A DNA stretch of 21,729 nucleotides, taken from an uncultured Clostridia bacterium. GTDB lineage: Bacteria; Bacillota; Clostridia; Oscillospirales; Oscillospiraceae. Below, piece after piece: positions 6,561-15,429 of this stretch. Location: contig CALBJG010000123.1 of assembly GCA_937892865.1 (NCBI GenBank), forward strand, positions 1-21,729, read 5' to 3'. The notes beneath the pieces were generated by a model that worked only from the letters and a program-made list of their open reading frames with translations, was not told where the DNA came from and ran no database searches. Positions within the stretch are counted from its first letter, which is position 1. Every line of letters starts with the position of its first letter. Made by a program: the position numbers and the translations under genes.

Positions 6561-8165
6561 TTACTTTATGATCTCACCTAACATACCGATGAGCAAGTCG
6601 TTCCGGAGCATACTCATATTGTTCAGGAAGATCACTTCCTTGACGCCGTTTTCCTTGGCGAAAGCGGCAAGGTCGCCGTCCCAGTGACGGTAGTCGATCT
6701 CATAAACCGTCTGATAATGGTCTGCGATAAAGGGCATCATTGCGTTGCCAAAGGACTCTTTGATCACGATGCACTTGCTTCCGTCGGTCAGGTCCGCATT
6801 CTGGAACACGGTCAGGGGATTGTCGGAGCCGGCAAAACAACTGTACTTGGCGCCCGATGCCCAATCGTCCACATTGACGATCACCGGCCAGCCAAAGGTT
6901 TCTCCGGACTTATCTGTGATCTTCATAGATACATCGCACTTGGGGCCGTAGGCATATACCGTATCTTTCGCATCTTTGATAATGGGATCTTTTTTAGAGC
7001 CGCCGTCATAAAGACGACCCAGGAAACCTTCAAACACATACTCTTCCCGCTGATCCAGGGTATAGGGCGCAACACCCTTTGCCTCGCAGAGAGATTCGTA
7101 TGCATAATACGCCGCAGGACCGTTCCAGTGGAAATCCGTACGGAAATAGAGGTATTCATCCTTGTGGGCCCGGAGTTTCTCATAGCAGTTTACTTTGACC
7201 ACGCTGTTATCGATCTGGTCAAAGACCATCTGGATGGACTCGCCCATATCCACATAGTCCTCATAGTTGGGGATCGCTGCCTCCGGCAGAACGATGCCGA
7301 TGGCCGTGGGGATCAGCACATCATAGATCTTCACATCGCTGCCCAAACTCTGGGCTGCTTTGTTGATCAGCGATGCGTAGGTGGACATACAGTTTTTCAC
7401 CCGAACATGGTTTTCAAATGCCCGGTCACCTACCCGGATAAAGCCGTCGCCGTAATAGTGGACAGCGGTCAGATCCATATCTTTATAGGCAGGATCTTCC
7501 GGCACGGTGTATGCCGGCTGGGTGGGCTCTGTAGGATCGGTAGGCGGCGTTGTTTCTTCTTCTGTGGGTTTTGTGGGGTCAGTAGGCGGTGTTGTGGTCT
7601 CCTCCTGAGAAGGCTCGGTCACTTCCGAAGAAGGCTCGGTCTGCTCTGTGGTAGGCGCGGAAGGTCCTTCTGTCTCCTGAGGCAGTGTACAATCCGCCGG
7701 TTTTTCCAAAATACTGTGGACAGTATCGGTATCATCGGTAATGCACAAAATTGCCGTTGTACCCTGGTGCCACATAACTGCTTTATCGATCTTGCCCACC
7801 TCATCGGGCTGATAATTTTGGAACTGTTCCCGTAACTGGGACAGGTGTTTCCGCAGAAGCGCTTTCACTGCGTCCATATCGGACTTATTTTCCAGCGTTA
7901 CCAAAACCACCTCATCGGCATAGTAGCCGCTGCCTTTGAACATCGTCAGTTCCGTGCCGGCGGGCATTTCGGGGAAGTACAGCGCTGTGTTGTCTCCGGC
8001 ATTTTCCAGAGAACTTGCGTAGCGCACCTCTTTTACCAATGTATAAAACAGCGCTTTGGGGTCAAAATCGCCGGTTTCTGCCGGGTCTTTGGCGCAGGCC
8101 GCCAGGCTCAAAACCGAAACCAGCGCCAGCAAAAGCGCAATACTCCTTTTAAAATTCTTTCTCAT
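6561..8165 (-). CDS. Lipoprotein fusing a DUF4358-like domain to a DHHW-type domain
   Basis: The 534-residue precursor starts with a lipoprotein signal (MRKNFKRS, hydrophobic core, LAAC with Cys24), so it is anchored outside the membrane. Residues 34-155 resemble DUF4358. Residues 165-225 are a Thr/Pro/Glu linker with a 14-residue tandem repeat. Residues 230-534 resemble DHHW proteins (AlgJ/AlgX-like SGNH relatives): LYFRTDFHWNGPAAYYAYE with D344, H346 and W347, and VIKESFGNAMMPFIADHY around S471. The first His of the canonical DHHW string is Phe here. DHHW proteins usually act with MBOAT O-acyltransferases in modifying extracellular polymers, but no MBOAT gene is in the window. The start has GAGGA on the minus strand just upstream. 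No strong promoter was seen in 8166-8366, only a weak TAAAAT at 8186-8191. Confidence 0.78.
   Translation of the reverse strand: MRKNFKRSIALLLALVSVLSLAACAKDPAETGDFDPKALFYTLVKEVRYASSLENAGDNTALYFPEMPAGTELTMFKGSGYYADEVVLVTLENKSDMDAVKALLRKHLSQLREQFQNYQPDEVGKIDKAVMWHQGTTAILCITDDTDTVHSILEKPADCTLPQETEGPSAPTTEQTEPSSEVTEPSQEETTTPPTDPTKPTEEETTPPTDPTEPTQPAYTVPEDPAYKDMDLTAVHYYGDGFIRVGDRAFENHVRVKNCMSTYASLINKAAQSLGSDVKIYDVLIPTAIGIVLPEAAIPNYEDYVDMGESIQMVFDQIDNSVVKVNCYEKLRAHKDEYLYFRTDFHWNGPAAYYAYESLCEAKGVAPYTLDQREEYVFEGFLGRLYDGGSKKDPIIKDAKDTVYAYGPKCDVSMKITDKSGETFGWPVIVNVDDWASGAKYSCFAGSDNPLTVFQNADLTDGSKCIVIKESFGNAMMPFIADHYQTVYEIDYRHWDGDLAAFAKENGVKEVIFLNNMSMLRNDLLIGMLGEIIK
7522..7595 (-). repeat. 42-bp tandem repeat in the Thr/Pro linker
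   Basis: Two near-identical stretches of about 32 bases start at 7522 and 7564, a 42-base period with a TTCTTCTTCT-like spacer. They encode two copies of a TTPPTDPT-type unit in the lipoprotein linker. Unequal copy number between strains would be expected for such a repeat. Confidence 0.7.
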
Positions 8166-8366
8166 AGCGATCCTCTATTCTGTGTATTTTATCTTTAGGA
8201 TCTGTCCGAAACGATCCTGAAACGTGTCTTGTGGGGGCACTGCCCCAGTATAAACAGATGCATTGTTTATGTTAACCTATTTTTCTTTGTAATGCAAGTA
8301 AAATTTCGACAATTTTCGCAGGAATTTTTTCCGCCGGGAATAGACGGAAGAAAAAGTGGGGATGAT

Positions 8367-8398
8367 AAAAAAACTGCCCTTGGCAAAAGCCAGGGCAG
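8367..8398 (-). terminator. Terminator of the ACT-domain gene
   Basis: On the minus strand, a stem of 10 bp with one bulged base (8389-8398 against 8374-8384) and a 4-base loop is followed by seven U residues (A run at 8367-8373). It lies 16 bases after the stop at 8415. Confidence 0.85.
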
Positions 8399-8414
8399 CC
8401 TGCTGTTTTTATGA

Positions 8415-8855
8415 TTATCCCGCAAGGACTTCTGCCTTGATCACACCGGGGGTCTGCTCCAGTTCCTGCAGGAGCGTTTCCAGAGAGATCGTCAGATTCC
8501 GGGTCTCGGCAGAGATGGTGACCAGCGCGCAGCCATTGGTGGGAATGATGGAATTGATGGTCAGAATATTGGTCTTCTTTTCCGCCAGATGATTCAAAAT
8601 ATTGGAAAGTGTACCCGGCTGATCGTGAAGCAAAAACTGAAAAGTAATGATCCTGCCGGTCATCATATTCTGAAAGGGCAGCACCGAATCCCGGTATTTA
8701 TAAAATGCGCTGCGGCTGATATTGGTCATACGGGTGGCTTCGTTCACGGTCCGGGCCTCGCCCACAGATAAAAGGCGTTTCGCCTCCGCCACTTTTTGGA
8801 ACACCTCCGGCAATGCGGATGCTTCCACTATGTAATATTTCGGCTCGTTTGCCAT
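8415..8855 (-). CDS. HTH and ACT domain protein (UPF0735/PheB-like)
   Basis: The 146-residue product has an N-terminal helix-turn-helix-like part (VNEATRMTNISRSAFYKYRDSV, about 39-60) and a C-terminal ACT domain (about 68-142) containing FQFLLHDQPGTLSNILNHLAE. This is the UPF0735 family, sometimes labelled PheB and historically called chorismate mutase without good evidence. ACT domains bind amino acids, so a role in sensing an aromatic or branched-chain amino acid is plausible but unproven. The ATG at 8855 is chosen because AGGGGAGGT lies about 8 bases upstream on the minus strand; an in-frame start at 8921 has no such site. It is divergent from the YtvI gene, and the roughly 110 bases between them should hold both promoters. 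Confidence 0.88.
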   Translation of the reverse strand: MANEPKYYIVEASALPEVFQKVAEAKRLLSVGEARTVNEATRMTNISRSAFYKYRDSVLPFQNMMTGRIITFQFLLHDQPGTLSNILNHLAEKKTNILTINSIIPTNGCALVTISAETRNLTISLETLLQELEQTPGVIKAEVLAG

Positions 8856-8963
8856 ACCGCTGACCTCCCCTGATATTGATAAAAGCCACAATAAATGGAT
8901 TTCCTGGCAATATTTTATCATATATTTTTAAAAATGCAATACCCCAAAGGAGATGACAAAACC

Positions 8964-10004
8964 GTGGGCGCTTTCAAAAAACCGCTCCTGTTACTGTGCG
9001 TTTTCGGCGCTTTGTGGCTGGGCGTAAAATTTCTCTTGCCGGTACTGCTACCCTTTGTGGCAGGCGCTCTTCTTGCCCTTGGGGCAGAGCCGGTGGTGCG
9101 CCTGGCAGAAAATACCTTTCATCTGAAACGCCCGTTGGCTGCCGGCATAGGCGTCAGCCTGGCGCTGATATTACTGACCGGCATCCTGACCCTCCTTGGG
9201 GCTTTGCTGGTAAAGGAACTGCACCAACTGGCAAGCAATCTGCCGGATATGGGGCAGACCGTACAGCAGGGATTGCACACGCTGGAAAATGTGCTTGGGG
9301 ATATGGCGCAAAAAGCGCCGGAGGGTATCCGCCCGATGCTCACCGGCTCTGTGGACCGGTTCTTCCGGGACGGCTCTGCCCTGACAGAGCAGGTGACCAA
9401 AAAAGTCCCCGCCGCCATCACCGCCCTTTTGGGCTGGGTGCCGGACGGCGCTTTGGGGCTGGGAACCGCCTTGCTTTCTGCCTTTATGATCTCCGGCAGG
9501 CTTCCCCGGATCCGCCGATGGCTGTCCCGGCAGATCACCCAAAGTCCCCTTGGTCAGTATCTGCCGAGACTAAACCAATGCCGCGCCGCTTTGGGCGGCT
9601 GGCTGAAAGCCCAAATGAAACTCTCCGGGCTGACATTTGTGATCGTTGGCGCAGGTTTCTTTCTGCTCCGGATCCCTTACAGTCTTGGTTGGGCGGCGGC
9701 TGTTGCGCTGGTGGATGCCGTACCGGTGCTGGGAACGGGTACGGTCCTTGTCCCCTGGGCGCTGATTTGTCTGTTTCAGCAACAGCATCTCCGGGCTATC
9801 GGTCTTTTGGCCATTTATGCTGTGGCCCTTGTGACCCGCACCGCATTGGAGCCCCGGCTTGTGGGCAGGCATTTGGGTCTGGATCCCCTGGTGACTTTAT
9901 TGGCGCTTTATTTGGGTTACCGGTTTTGGGGGATCCCGGGAATGATCTTTGCCCCGCTGATCGCCACTGCCGCAAAAAGCCTTGTTCCCCCTGCAGAATC
10001 CTAA
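8964..10004 (+). CDS. YtvI / AI-2E family membrane permease
   Basis: This membrane protein of about 346 residues belongs to the AI-2E exporter/PerM superfamily and is closest in pattern to the YtvI sporulation membrane proteins. It has a typical early block (LGVKFLLPVLLPFVAGALLALGAEPVVRLAE), a soluble amphipathic central region (about 85-180), and C-terminal helices with IPYSLGWAAAVALVDAVPVLGTGTVLVPW, the ALVTRTALEPRLVGRHLGLDPLVTLLALYLGY block and a final GIPGMIFAPLIA. The start is a GTG at 8964, placed by AAAGGAG at 8946-8952. The in-frame ATG at 8934 and the ATG at 8895 have no ribosome site. The substrate is unknown. If it is YtvI proper, the organism probably sporulates, but the broader family is also found in non-sporulating species. 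Confidence 0.82.
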   Translation: MGAFKKPLLLLCVFGALWLGVKFLLPVLLPFVAGALLALGAEPVVRLAENTFHLKRPLAAGIGVSLALILLTGILTLLGALLVKELHQLASNLPDMGQTVQQGLHTLENVLGDMAQKAPEGIRPMLTGSVDRFFRDGSALTEQVTKKVPAAITALLGWVPDGALGLGTALLSAFMISGRLPRIRRWLSRQITQSPLGQYLPRLNQCRAALGGWLKAQMKLSGLTFVIVGAGFFLLRIPYSLGWAAAVALVDAVPVLGTGTVLVPWALICLFQQQHLRAIGLLAIYAVALVTRTALEPRLVGRHLGLDPLVTLLALYLGYRFWGIPGMIFAPLIATAAKSLVPPAES

Positions 10005-10028
10005 ATTTAACTATTTTTCAACTTCCTA

Positions 10029-10057
10029 TTGTGTATATTCGCTTTTTTTGTTATAAT
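10029..10057 (+). promoter_or_regulatory. Promoter for the recJ-led gene run
   Basis: TTGTGT at 10029-10034 and a consensus TATAAT at 10052-10057 are 17 bases apart in a clearly AT-rich gap. A second TATAAT at 10071-10076 lacks a good -35. This is the only strong promoter seen before the seven-gene run from 10091 to 19820. Confidence 0.72.
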
Positions 10058-10090
10058 AAACAGAAAAAGTTATAATGGAAGTGTTATGTC

Positions 10091-12145
10091 TTGAAGTATG
10101 GTATTTGGAATGTGGCGAAACCGCCGATGGATGCGGTAAACGCCCTGGCGCAGAACGGATTTTCCCCTTTGTCATCTATGATCCTGGCATCCCGCGGTAT
10201 CGGCGATGCCGCCCGGGCACGGGCCTATTTGGATTGCAATGCCTCTATGCCCGATCCTTTTTTGATGACCGATATGGTGGACGCTGCCGCCCGGGTGGGT
10301 CTTGCTATGACCCGGGGAGAGAAGATCGCCGTTTTCGGCGACTATGATGTGGACGGTATCACCGCCACCTGCCTGCTGACGGATTTTCTCCGCAGCCACG
10401 GCAGTGACTGTGTTCCCTACATCCCCGGCAGATTGGAAGAGGGTTACGGTCTGAACCCCATCGCCCTGCGGCAGTTGGCTGCAGAGGGGGTCAAACTGAT
10501 CGTCACCGTAGACTGCGGTATCACCGCCATTGAAGAAGCGAAACTTTGCAAAGAATTGGGTATGGAACTGGTCATCACCGACCACCACGAATGCAAAGAG
10601 TCTTTGCCGGATGCTGTGGCGGTCGTGGACCCCCACCGGCCTGAAGGCGGCTATCCCCACACCGGACTCTCCGGTGTCGGTATTGCTTTCAAACTGGCCT
10701 CTGCCTTGTGCGGCAGCCAGGAGGAAGTTCTTGCCCAGTATGCGGATATGGTGTGTCTTGGCACCATCGCCGATGTGATGCCCCTTCACGGGGAGAACCG
10801 GGTGTTTGTTTCCCGGGGTCTGCAAGTCCTGCGCAAGACCACAAGACCCGGCCTTGCAGCGCTGATGCAGCAGAGCAACTGCGACCAAAGTACATTAAGC
10901 GCCTCCAATGTAGGCTATGTCCTTGCTCCCCGGATCAATGCGGCAGGCAGAATGGGGCAGATCGATATCGCCATTGAACTGTTCCTCACCCGAGACCCGG
11001 AACGTGCGGAAGAATGCGCCAAAGCCCTGTGTGAACTGAACCGCCAGCGGCAGGATGTGGAGCAGGAGATCTACCGGCAGGCGGTGGAGATGCTCCCGGA
11101 GGGAAAGGCCCCGGAGGCCATTGTCCTTGCAGACGAAAGTTGGCATCAGGGTGTGGTGGGCATCGTCGCCAGCCGCATCGCAGAAGAATATTGCTGTCCT
11201 GCTTTTCTCATCTGCCTGGACGGCGATCACGGTAAAGCCAGTTCCCGCAGTTACGGCGGTTTCAATCTGTTTGCCGCTTTAAACCAACTCTCTCCCCTGC
11301 TGGAAAGTTACGGCGGTCACGAGTTGGCGGCAGGTTTTACCATTCACAGAGAGCAGATCTCTGCCTTCCGGGAGGCCATTTGCGCCCTTGCCCACGACTA
11401 TTATGCAGAAGGCGTGCCCCGCACAGCCCTGGATATCGATTGCGCCATTGACCCGGATATGCTCACCGTTCCCAACATCGACTCTTTGGAGGCGCTGGAG
11501 CCCTGCGGCAACGGCTGTCCCAAGCCGGTGCTGATGATGGAGCATTTGCTGGTTGAGCGGATCAGCCAGGTGGGCAACGGACGGCATATGCGCCTGCGCC
11601 TGCGCCGGGGTCGTCACAGCATCAACGCCATTTATTTCTCCGCCACCCCGGAATCTACCTTTATTACCCAGGGAGATGCCATTGATGTGGCATTTAATCC
11701 CCAGATCAACGAATACCACAACGAGCGGTTGGTGCAGATGAATATTTTGGACATCCGTCCCAGTTGCAAAGTCCCCTGCAATACCGAAACAGACCGTTAC
11801 CGGGCAATGATCGCAGGCGTCCTTACCCCTGACACCGCTGCCGCATTGCTCCCCGACCGGTCAACACTGGGTATGGTATGGCGGTATCTGGCAAACCACG
11901 GAAACGGTTTGATCCAGGAGCCTCCCATCTGTCTGTGCAGAAAGATCGTCCGTTGGGCGGACACTGCCCTTTCTCTGGAAAAAATGCTGGTGTGTCTGGA
12001 TGTTTTCCGGGATGTGGGGCTGATCGAGACCCAGCGGCTTCATAAGTACTTAACCATTCGCCTGCTCCCCCGGCAGGAAAAGGCGGATCTGAACCAAAGC
12101 CGGACTATGCAGCAACTTAAGCAGTGGATAACCGAGCCCCGATAG
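10091..12145 (+). CDS. recJ: Single-stranded-DNA-specific exonuclease RecJ
   Basis: The 684-residue RecJ degrades single-stranded DNA 5' to 3' in recombinational and mismatch repair. The DHH phosphoesterase core has FGDYDVDGITAT (Asp motif at 84-89), TVDCGI (139-144), ITDHHE (162-167) and VVDPHRP (178-184). LAPRINAAGRMG spans 278-289 and the DHHA1 motif YGGHELAAGF is at 407-416. An OB-like domain (about 450-560) and a C-terminal extension of roughly 120 residues follow. The start is TTG at 10091, which restores the family-typical N-terminus (KYGIWNV); GGAAG at 10077-10081 is a modest ribosome site. All metal-binding motifs are intact. It ends 22 bases before rel with no terminator between them. 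Confidence 0.95.
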   Translation: MKYGIWNVAKPPMDAVNALAQNGFSPLSSMILASRGIGDAARARAYLDCNASMPDPFLMTDMVDAAARVGLAMTRGEKIAVFGDYDVDGITATCLLTDFLRSHGSDCVPYIPGRLEEGYGLNPIALRQLAAEGVKLIVTVDCGITAIEEAKLCKELGMELVITDHHECKESLPDAVAVVDPHRPEGGYPHTGLSGVGIAFKLASALCGSQEEVLAQYADMVCLGTIADVMPLHGENRVFVSRGLQVLRKTTRPGLAALMQQSNCDQSTLSASNVGYVLAPRINAAGRMGQIDIAIELFLTRDPERAEECAKALCELNRQRQDVEQEIYRQAVEMLPEGKAPEAIVLADESWHQGVVGIVASRIAEEYCCPAFLICLDGDHGKASSRSYGGFNLFAALNQLSPLLESYGGHELAAGFTIHREQISAFREAICALAHDYYAEGVPRTALDIDCAIDPDMLTVPNIDSLEALEPCGNGCPKPVLMMEHLLVERISQVGNGRHMRLRLRRGRHSINAIYFSATPESTFITQGDAIDVAFNPQINEYHNERLVQMNILDIRPSCKVPCNTETDRYRAMIAGVLTPDTAAALLPDRSTLGMVWRYLANHGNGLIQEPPICLCRKIVRWADTALSLEKMLVCLDVFRDVGLIETQRLHKYLTIRLLPRQEKADLNQSRTMQQLKQWITEPR

Positions 12146-12167
12146 GCTGTGAAAGAGAGTTGAAAAA

Positions 12168-14360
12168 ATGGAAACCTTCTCTGAACATTACGAATCCTTA
12201 GCCGCTACCTTGCGGCGGTGTATGCCCGATGCGGATATGGGCCTTATCAATGCCGCGGTGGAATACGCCCAGGAAAAACATAAGACCCAAAAGCGCAAGG
12301 ATGGCTCTCCCTATATCATCCACCCCCTTGCCGTCGCCCAGGTAGTTGCGGAAATGGGTCTGGACCAGGATGCGATCCTGGGCGCGCTGCTTCACGATTG
12401 TATCGAGGATACCGATGCCTCTCATGAGGACATTGCCAAGCGGTTCGGCAACACCACCGCCGAACTGGTGGAAGGCGTTACCAAGTTGACCCGGGCCAAT
12501 TTCTCCAGCAGTGAAGAACAGCAGATGGAGAACCTGCGCAAGATGTTTATGGCTATGTCCAAAGACATCCGGGTGGTGCTGATCAAAATCGCTGACCGTC
12601 TGCACAATATGCGCACAATGCAATACCAGTCCCCGGAAAAGCAGGTCATCAAGTGCCGGGAAACCATGGACGTTTACGCGCCCCTGGCCCACCGTCTCGG
12701 TATGCAGAAGATCAAATGGGAACTGGAAGATATCGCCCTGCGGTATCTGGATCCCGTAGCCTATGAGAACATTATGTCCTACTTGCGGGCTCACAAAGAG
12801 CAGGACGAAGCATTTATGCGCACCATCCAGGACAAGGTGAAAAACCGTCTGCTGGATATGGGTATCCACAATACCACCTATGGCCGTATCAAACACGTTT
12901 ACTCCATTTACCGGAAGATGAACACCCAAGGCAAGACCCTGGACGAACTGTATGATATCTACGCATTCCGGGTGATCGTGGACACCATTCCCGATTGCTA
13001 TAATGTGCTGGGTCATATCCATGATTTGTTCAATCTGGTCCCCGGTCGGTTCAAAGACTATATCTCCACCCCCAAGCCCAATATGTACCAGAGTCTGCAC
13101 ACCACCGTTATCGGCACCCAGGGTATCCCCTTTGAGGTGCAGATCCGCACCTGGGAAATGCACGAAACGGCAGAATACGGTATCGCAGCCCACTGGAAAT
13201 ACAAGCAGGGCGTCGGAGACGGAGACGAAAAGGACTTTGAGTGGGTCCGCCGTCTGCTGGAAAGCCAGCAGGATACCGACGCGGAAGATTATGTAAACTC
13301 CCTCAAGATCGATATGTTCGACGATGAGGTGTTCGTATTTACTCCCAAGGGCAAGATCGTTTCCCTGCCCGCCGGTTCTACCCCCATTGACTTTGCCTAT
13401 GCCATTCACTCCGGCGTGGGTAACTCTCTGGTGGGCGCAAAGGTCAACAACCGGATCGTAGGCATCGATACGCCTCTGGAAAACGGCGATATTGTGGAGA
13501 TCATCACTTCCAAGACTGCCAAGGGTCCCAGCCGTGACTGGCTGGTGATCTGTCAGTCCAACCAGGCCCGCACCAAGATCAAGCAGTGGTTCAAGAAAGA
13601 GCGCCGGGAGGAAAATGTAGCCCACGGCCGCGCCTCTTTCGAAGGGGAAATGAAGCGGATCGGTCTGCCCCTTTCCCTGACCATCGAGCCGGAACTCTCT
13701 CCCCAACTGCTGAAGAAACTTTCCTTTGACACCTGGGAGGATATGTACGCCGCCATCGGCTATGGCGGTCTGACCGCGGTAAAGGCTGTGGGTCGTATCC
13801 GGGACGATATCAACCGGGCTTTGCGGCAACAGCAGGCAGAAAAGGCAAAAACCGGTCCTCTGCGTCTGACTCCGGAGAGTGAATCTGCCAAGAAAAACCG
13901 CCACGCGGTCAACGGCGTGATCGTGGAAGATATCGATTCCTGTATGATCAAGTTCGCCAAGTGCTGTACCCCGGTACCCGGCGACGATATTATCGGCTTT
14001 ATCACCAAAGGTTTCGGCGTGTCCGTCCACCGGTGCGATTGCCCCAACACCGCCAACCGGGACGTGCCTGTGCAGGCTGCCCGCTGGGTCAAGGTCAGTT
14101 GGGCGAACCAGGACGAACAGCCCTTCGATACCACCCTGGAACTGGATTGTATCACCCGGGACGGTCTGCTTCTGGATGTGGCGACGGCTATGACCACCGC
14201 CCGGGTCCGGGTCAAGGAACTTACCGGCAAAGACCTGCCTGACGGCCACAGTACCTTTACTGTGCGCTTCGAAGTGCGGAATGTGGCGGAACTGGAAGGC
14301 ATTCGCAACCGCCTGCTGAACATCCGCGACATTGTAGGCGCCCGCCGTGGACAAAACTGA
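12168..14360 (+). CDS. relA: Bifunctional (p)ppGpp synthetase/hydrolase Rel
   Basis: The 730-residue long-form RSH protein makes and hydrolyses (p)ppGpp, the stringent-response alarmone. The HD hydrolase domain has H52, the HDxxED motif HDCIED at 76-81 and IADRLHNMRT at 141-150, so hydrolase activity is expected. The synthetase domain has GRIKHVYSIYRKM (239-251), YDIYAFRVIV (262-271), GRFKDYISTPKPNMYQSLHTT (293-313) and EVQIRT (323-328). The RFKD form is that of bifunctional Rel rather than monofunctional RelA. A TGS domain (about 386-450) and a C-terminal ACT domain (about 650-725) follow, with ZFD residues around KCCTPVPGD. The ATG at 12168 has only a weak GAGAG-type ribosome site and may depend on coupling to recJ. 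Next to dtd, as in many Firmicutes. Confidence 0.96.
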   Translation: METFSEHYESLAATLRRCMPDADMGLINAAVEYAQEKHKTQKRKDGSPYIIHPLAVAQVVAEMGLDQDAILGALLHDCIEDTDASHEDIAKRFGNTTAELVEGVTKLTRANFSSSEEQQMENLRKMFMAMSKDIRVVLIKIADRLHNMRTMQYQSPEKQVIKCRETMDVYAPLAHRLGMQKIKWELEDIALRYLDPVAYENIMSYLRAHKEQDEAFMRTIQDKVKNRLLDMGIHNTTYGRIKHVYSIYRKMNTQGKTLDELYDIYAFRVIVDTIPDCYNVLGHIHDLFNLVPGRFKDYISTPKPNMYQSLHTTVIGTQGIPFEVQIRTWEMHETAEYGIAAHWKYKQGVGDGDEKDFEWVRRLLESQQDTDAEDYVNSLKIDMFDDEVFVFTPKGKIVSLPAGSTPIDFAYAIHSGVGNSLVGAKVNNRIVGIDTPLENGDIVEIITSKTAKGPSRDWLVICQSNQARTKIKQWFKKERREENVAHGRASFEGEMKRIGLPLSLTIEPELSPQLLKKLSFDTWEDMYAAIGYGGLTAVKAVGRIRDDINRALRQQQAEKAKTGPLRLTPESESAKKNRHAVNGVIVEDIDSCMIKFAKCCTPVPGDDIIGFITKGFGVSVHRCDCPNTANRDVPVQAARWVKVSWANQDEQPFDTTLELDCITRDGLLLDVATAMTTARVRVKELTGKDLPDGHSTFTVRFEVRNVAELEGIRNRLLNIRDIVGARRGQN

Positions 14361-14372
14361 GAGGAAACGCTT

Positions 14373-14837
14373 ATGCGCGCTGTATTAACAAGAGTCACCT
14401 CTGCCTCCGTTGCCATTGACGGACAAACGGTGGGCAGTATCGGCAAAGGATTTCTGATCCTGCTGGGCGTCGGCCCGGAAGATACGGAAAAAGAGTGCCG
14501 TTATCTGGCAGAAAAAGCATTGGGCCTACGCATTTTTGAGGATGAAAACGGAAAGATGAATCTGGGTCTTTCCGATGTAGGCGGACAAGTGCTGGTAGTC
14601 AGCCAGTTTACCCTTTACGGCAACTGCCGCAAAGGCCGCCGCCCCAGTTTTACCGATGCCGCAGGCCCGGAACTGGGCAACCGGCTGTACGAGCAGTTCC
14701 TCAAAGATTGCGCCGATTTGGGCTACCCGCCCCAGCACGGTCAGTTTGGCGCAGATATGAAAGTGGAGTCCGTCAATGACGGCCCGGTCACGCTGATCTT
14801 AGATACCGCACAGTTAATGGAGACACCCAGACGATGA
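14373..14837 (+). CDS. dtd: D-aminoacyl-tRNA deacylase
   Basis: The 154-residue DTD removes D-amino acids and glycine mischarged onto tRNA. Family motifs are complete: the MRAVLTRVTSASVAIDG start, SQFTLYG at 77-83, RKGRRPSF at 87-94, and NDGPVT at 135-140 with the Gly-Pro pair that enforces chirality. Length and start agree with the family, and GAGGAAA lies about 6 bases before the ATG. It follows rel by 12 bases and its stop overlaps the next gene in an ATGA arrangement. The function is secure. Confidence 0.96.
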   Translation: MRAVLTRVTSASVAIDGQTVGSIGKGFLILLGVGPEDTEKECRYLAEKALGLRIFEDENGKMNLGLSDVGGQVLVVSQFTLYGNCRKGRRPSFTDAAGPELGNRLYEQFLKDCADLGYPPQHGQFGADMKVESVNDGPVTLILDTAQLMETPRR

Positions 14838-15415
14838 ATATGAAAATCATGGCCTTAGGGGCCTATCAGACCAACTGTTATATTCTCTGGCAACGGGGAC
14901 GGCAGGATTGTGTTGTGGTGGATCCGGGGTATCAGCCTCTGCAGATCCTCTCCGCCATCCGCCTGCTGGGTCTTGACCTTTCCGCTATTTTGCTCACCCA
15001 CGGACATTTTGACCATATGGGCGCGGTAAAAGATCTGGTGGCGGAAACCGGTTGCCGGGTCTATATCCATGAAAAGGAACTGTCCCAGCCGGAAGAGATA
15101 ACCAACGGCCCCCTTTACTACACAAACCTCTATGAAGGCGTTGTGGAGGAAGCGGGATTGACCCTGCAAGTCATCCATACCCCGGGGCACACCCCCGGCT
15201 CTGTGTGCCTGCTTCACGAAGGCATTTTGCTATCCGGTGATACACTTTTTGCCCGCTCCTGCGGCAGAACGGATTTCCCCGGTGGCAGTTGGGCGGAAAT
15301 CTGTCACTCCTTAAAGAAACTGGCCGCCCTGCCGGGAGATTATAAAGTCTACCCCGGTCACGGCGAAGCCACCACCATGGAACAAGAACGAAAAATGAAC
15401 CCCTATATGGGGTAA
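14834..15415 (+). CDS. MBL-fold hydrolase, glyoxalase II-like
   Basis: The 193-residue metallo-beta-lactamase-fold protein keeps the full two-metal site: THGHFDH (H56, H58, D60, H61), H119 in TPGHTPGS, D136 in LSGDTLF and H176 in YPGHG. Its short length places it with the small YcbL/glyoxalase-II-like hydrolases, which split thioesters such as S-lactoylglutathione in some members. The real substrate is unknown, and glutathione is usually absent in Clostridia. ATG 14834 overlaps the dtd stop by four bases; ATG 14840 is an alternative. The rel-dtd-MBL-hemZ order is common in Firmicutes and supports a single operon. Confidence 0.9.
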   Translation: MNMKIMALGAYQTNCYILWQRGRQDCVVVDPGYQPLQILSAIRLLGLDLSAILLTHGHFDHMGAVKDLVAETGCRVYIHEKELSQPEEITNGPLYYTNLYEGVVEEAGLTLQVIHTPGHTPGSVCLLHEGILLSGDTLFARSCGRTDFPGGSWAEICHSLKKLAALPGDYKVYPGHGEATTMEQERKMNPYMG

Positions 15416-15429
15416 ATGAAAGGTTTTTT

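Noticed and set aside
6684..7835. A plus-strand open frame rich in Cys, Arg and Gly opposite the DUF4358-DHHW gene
   Set aside because: The apparent repeats are the reverse complement of the Thr/Pro linker, and the minus-strand product has a proper lipoprotein signal and family domains.
8895..8963. An earlier ATG start for the YtvI-like gene
   Set aside because: It would overlap the divergent promoter region and has no ribosome site, while AAAGGAG serves the GTG at 8964.
12198..14354. A minus-strand open frame of about 718 codons opposite rel
   Set aside because: It is fully antisense to an intact Rel with all motifs. Its translation is low in complexity with no family signature, and it arises from the GC-biased third positions of rel.
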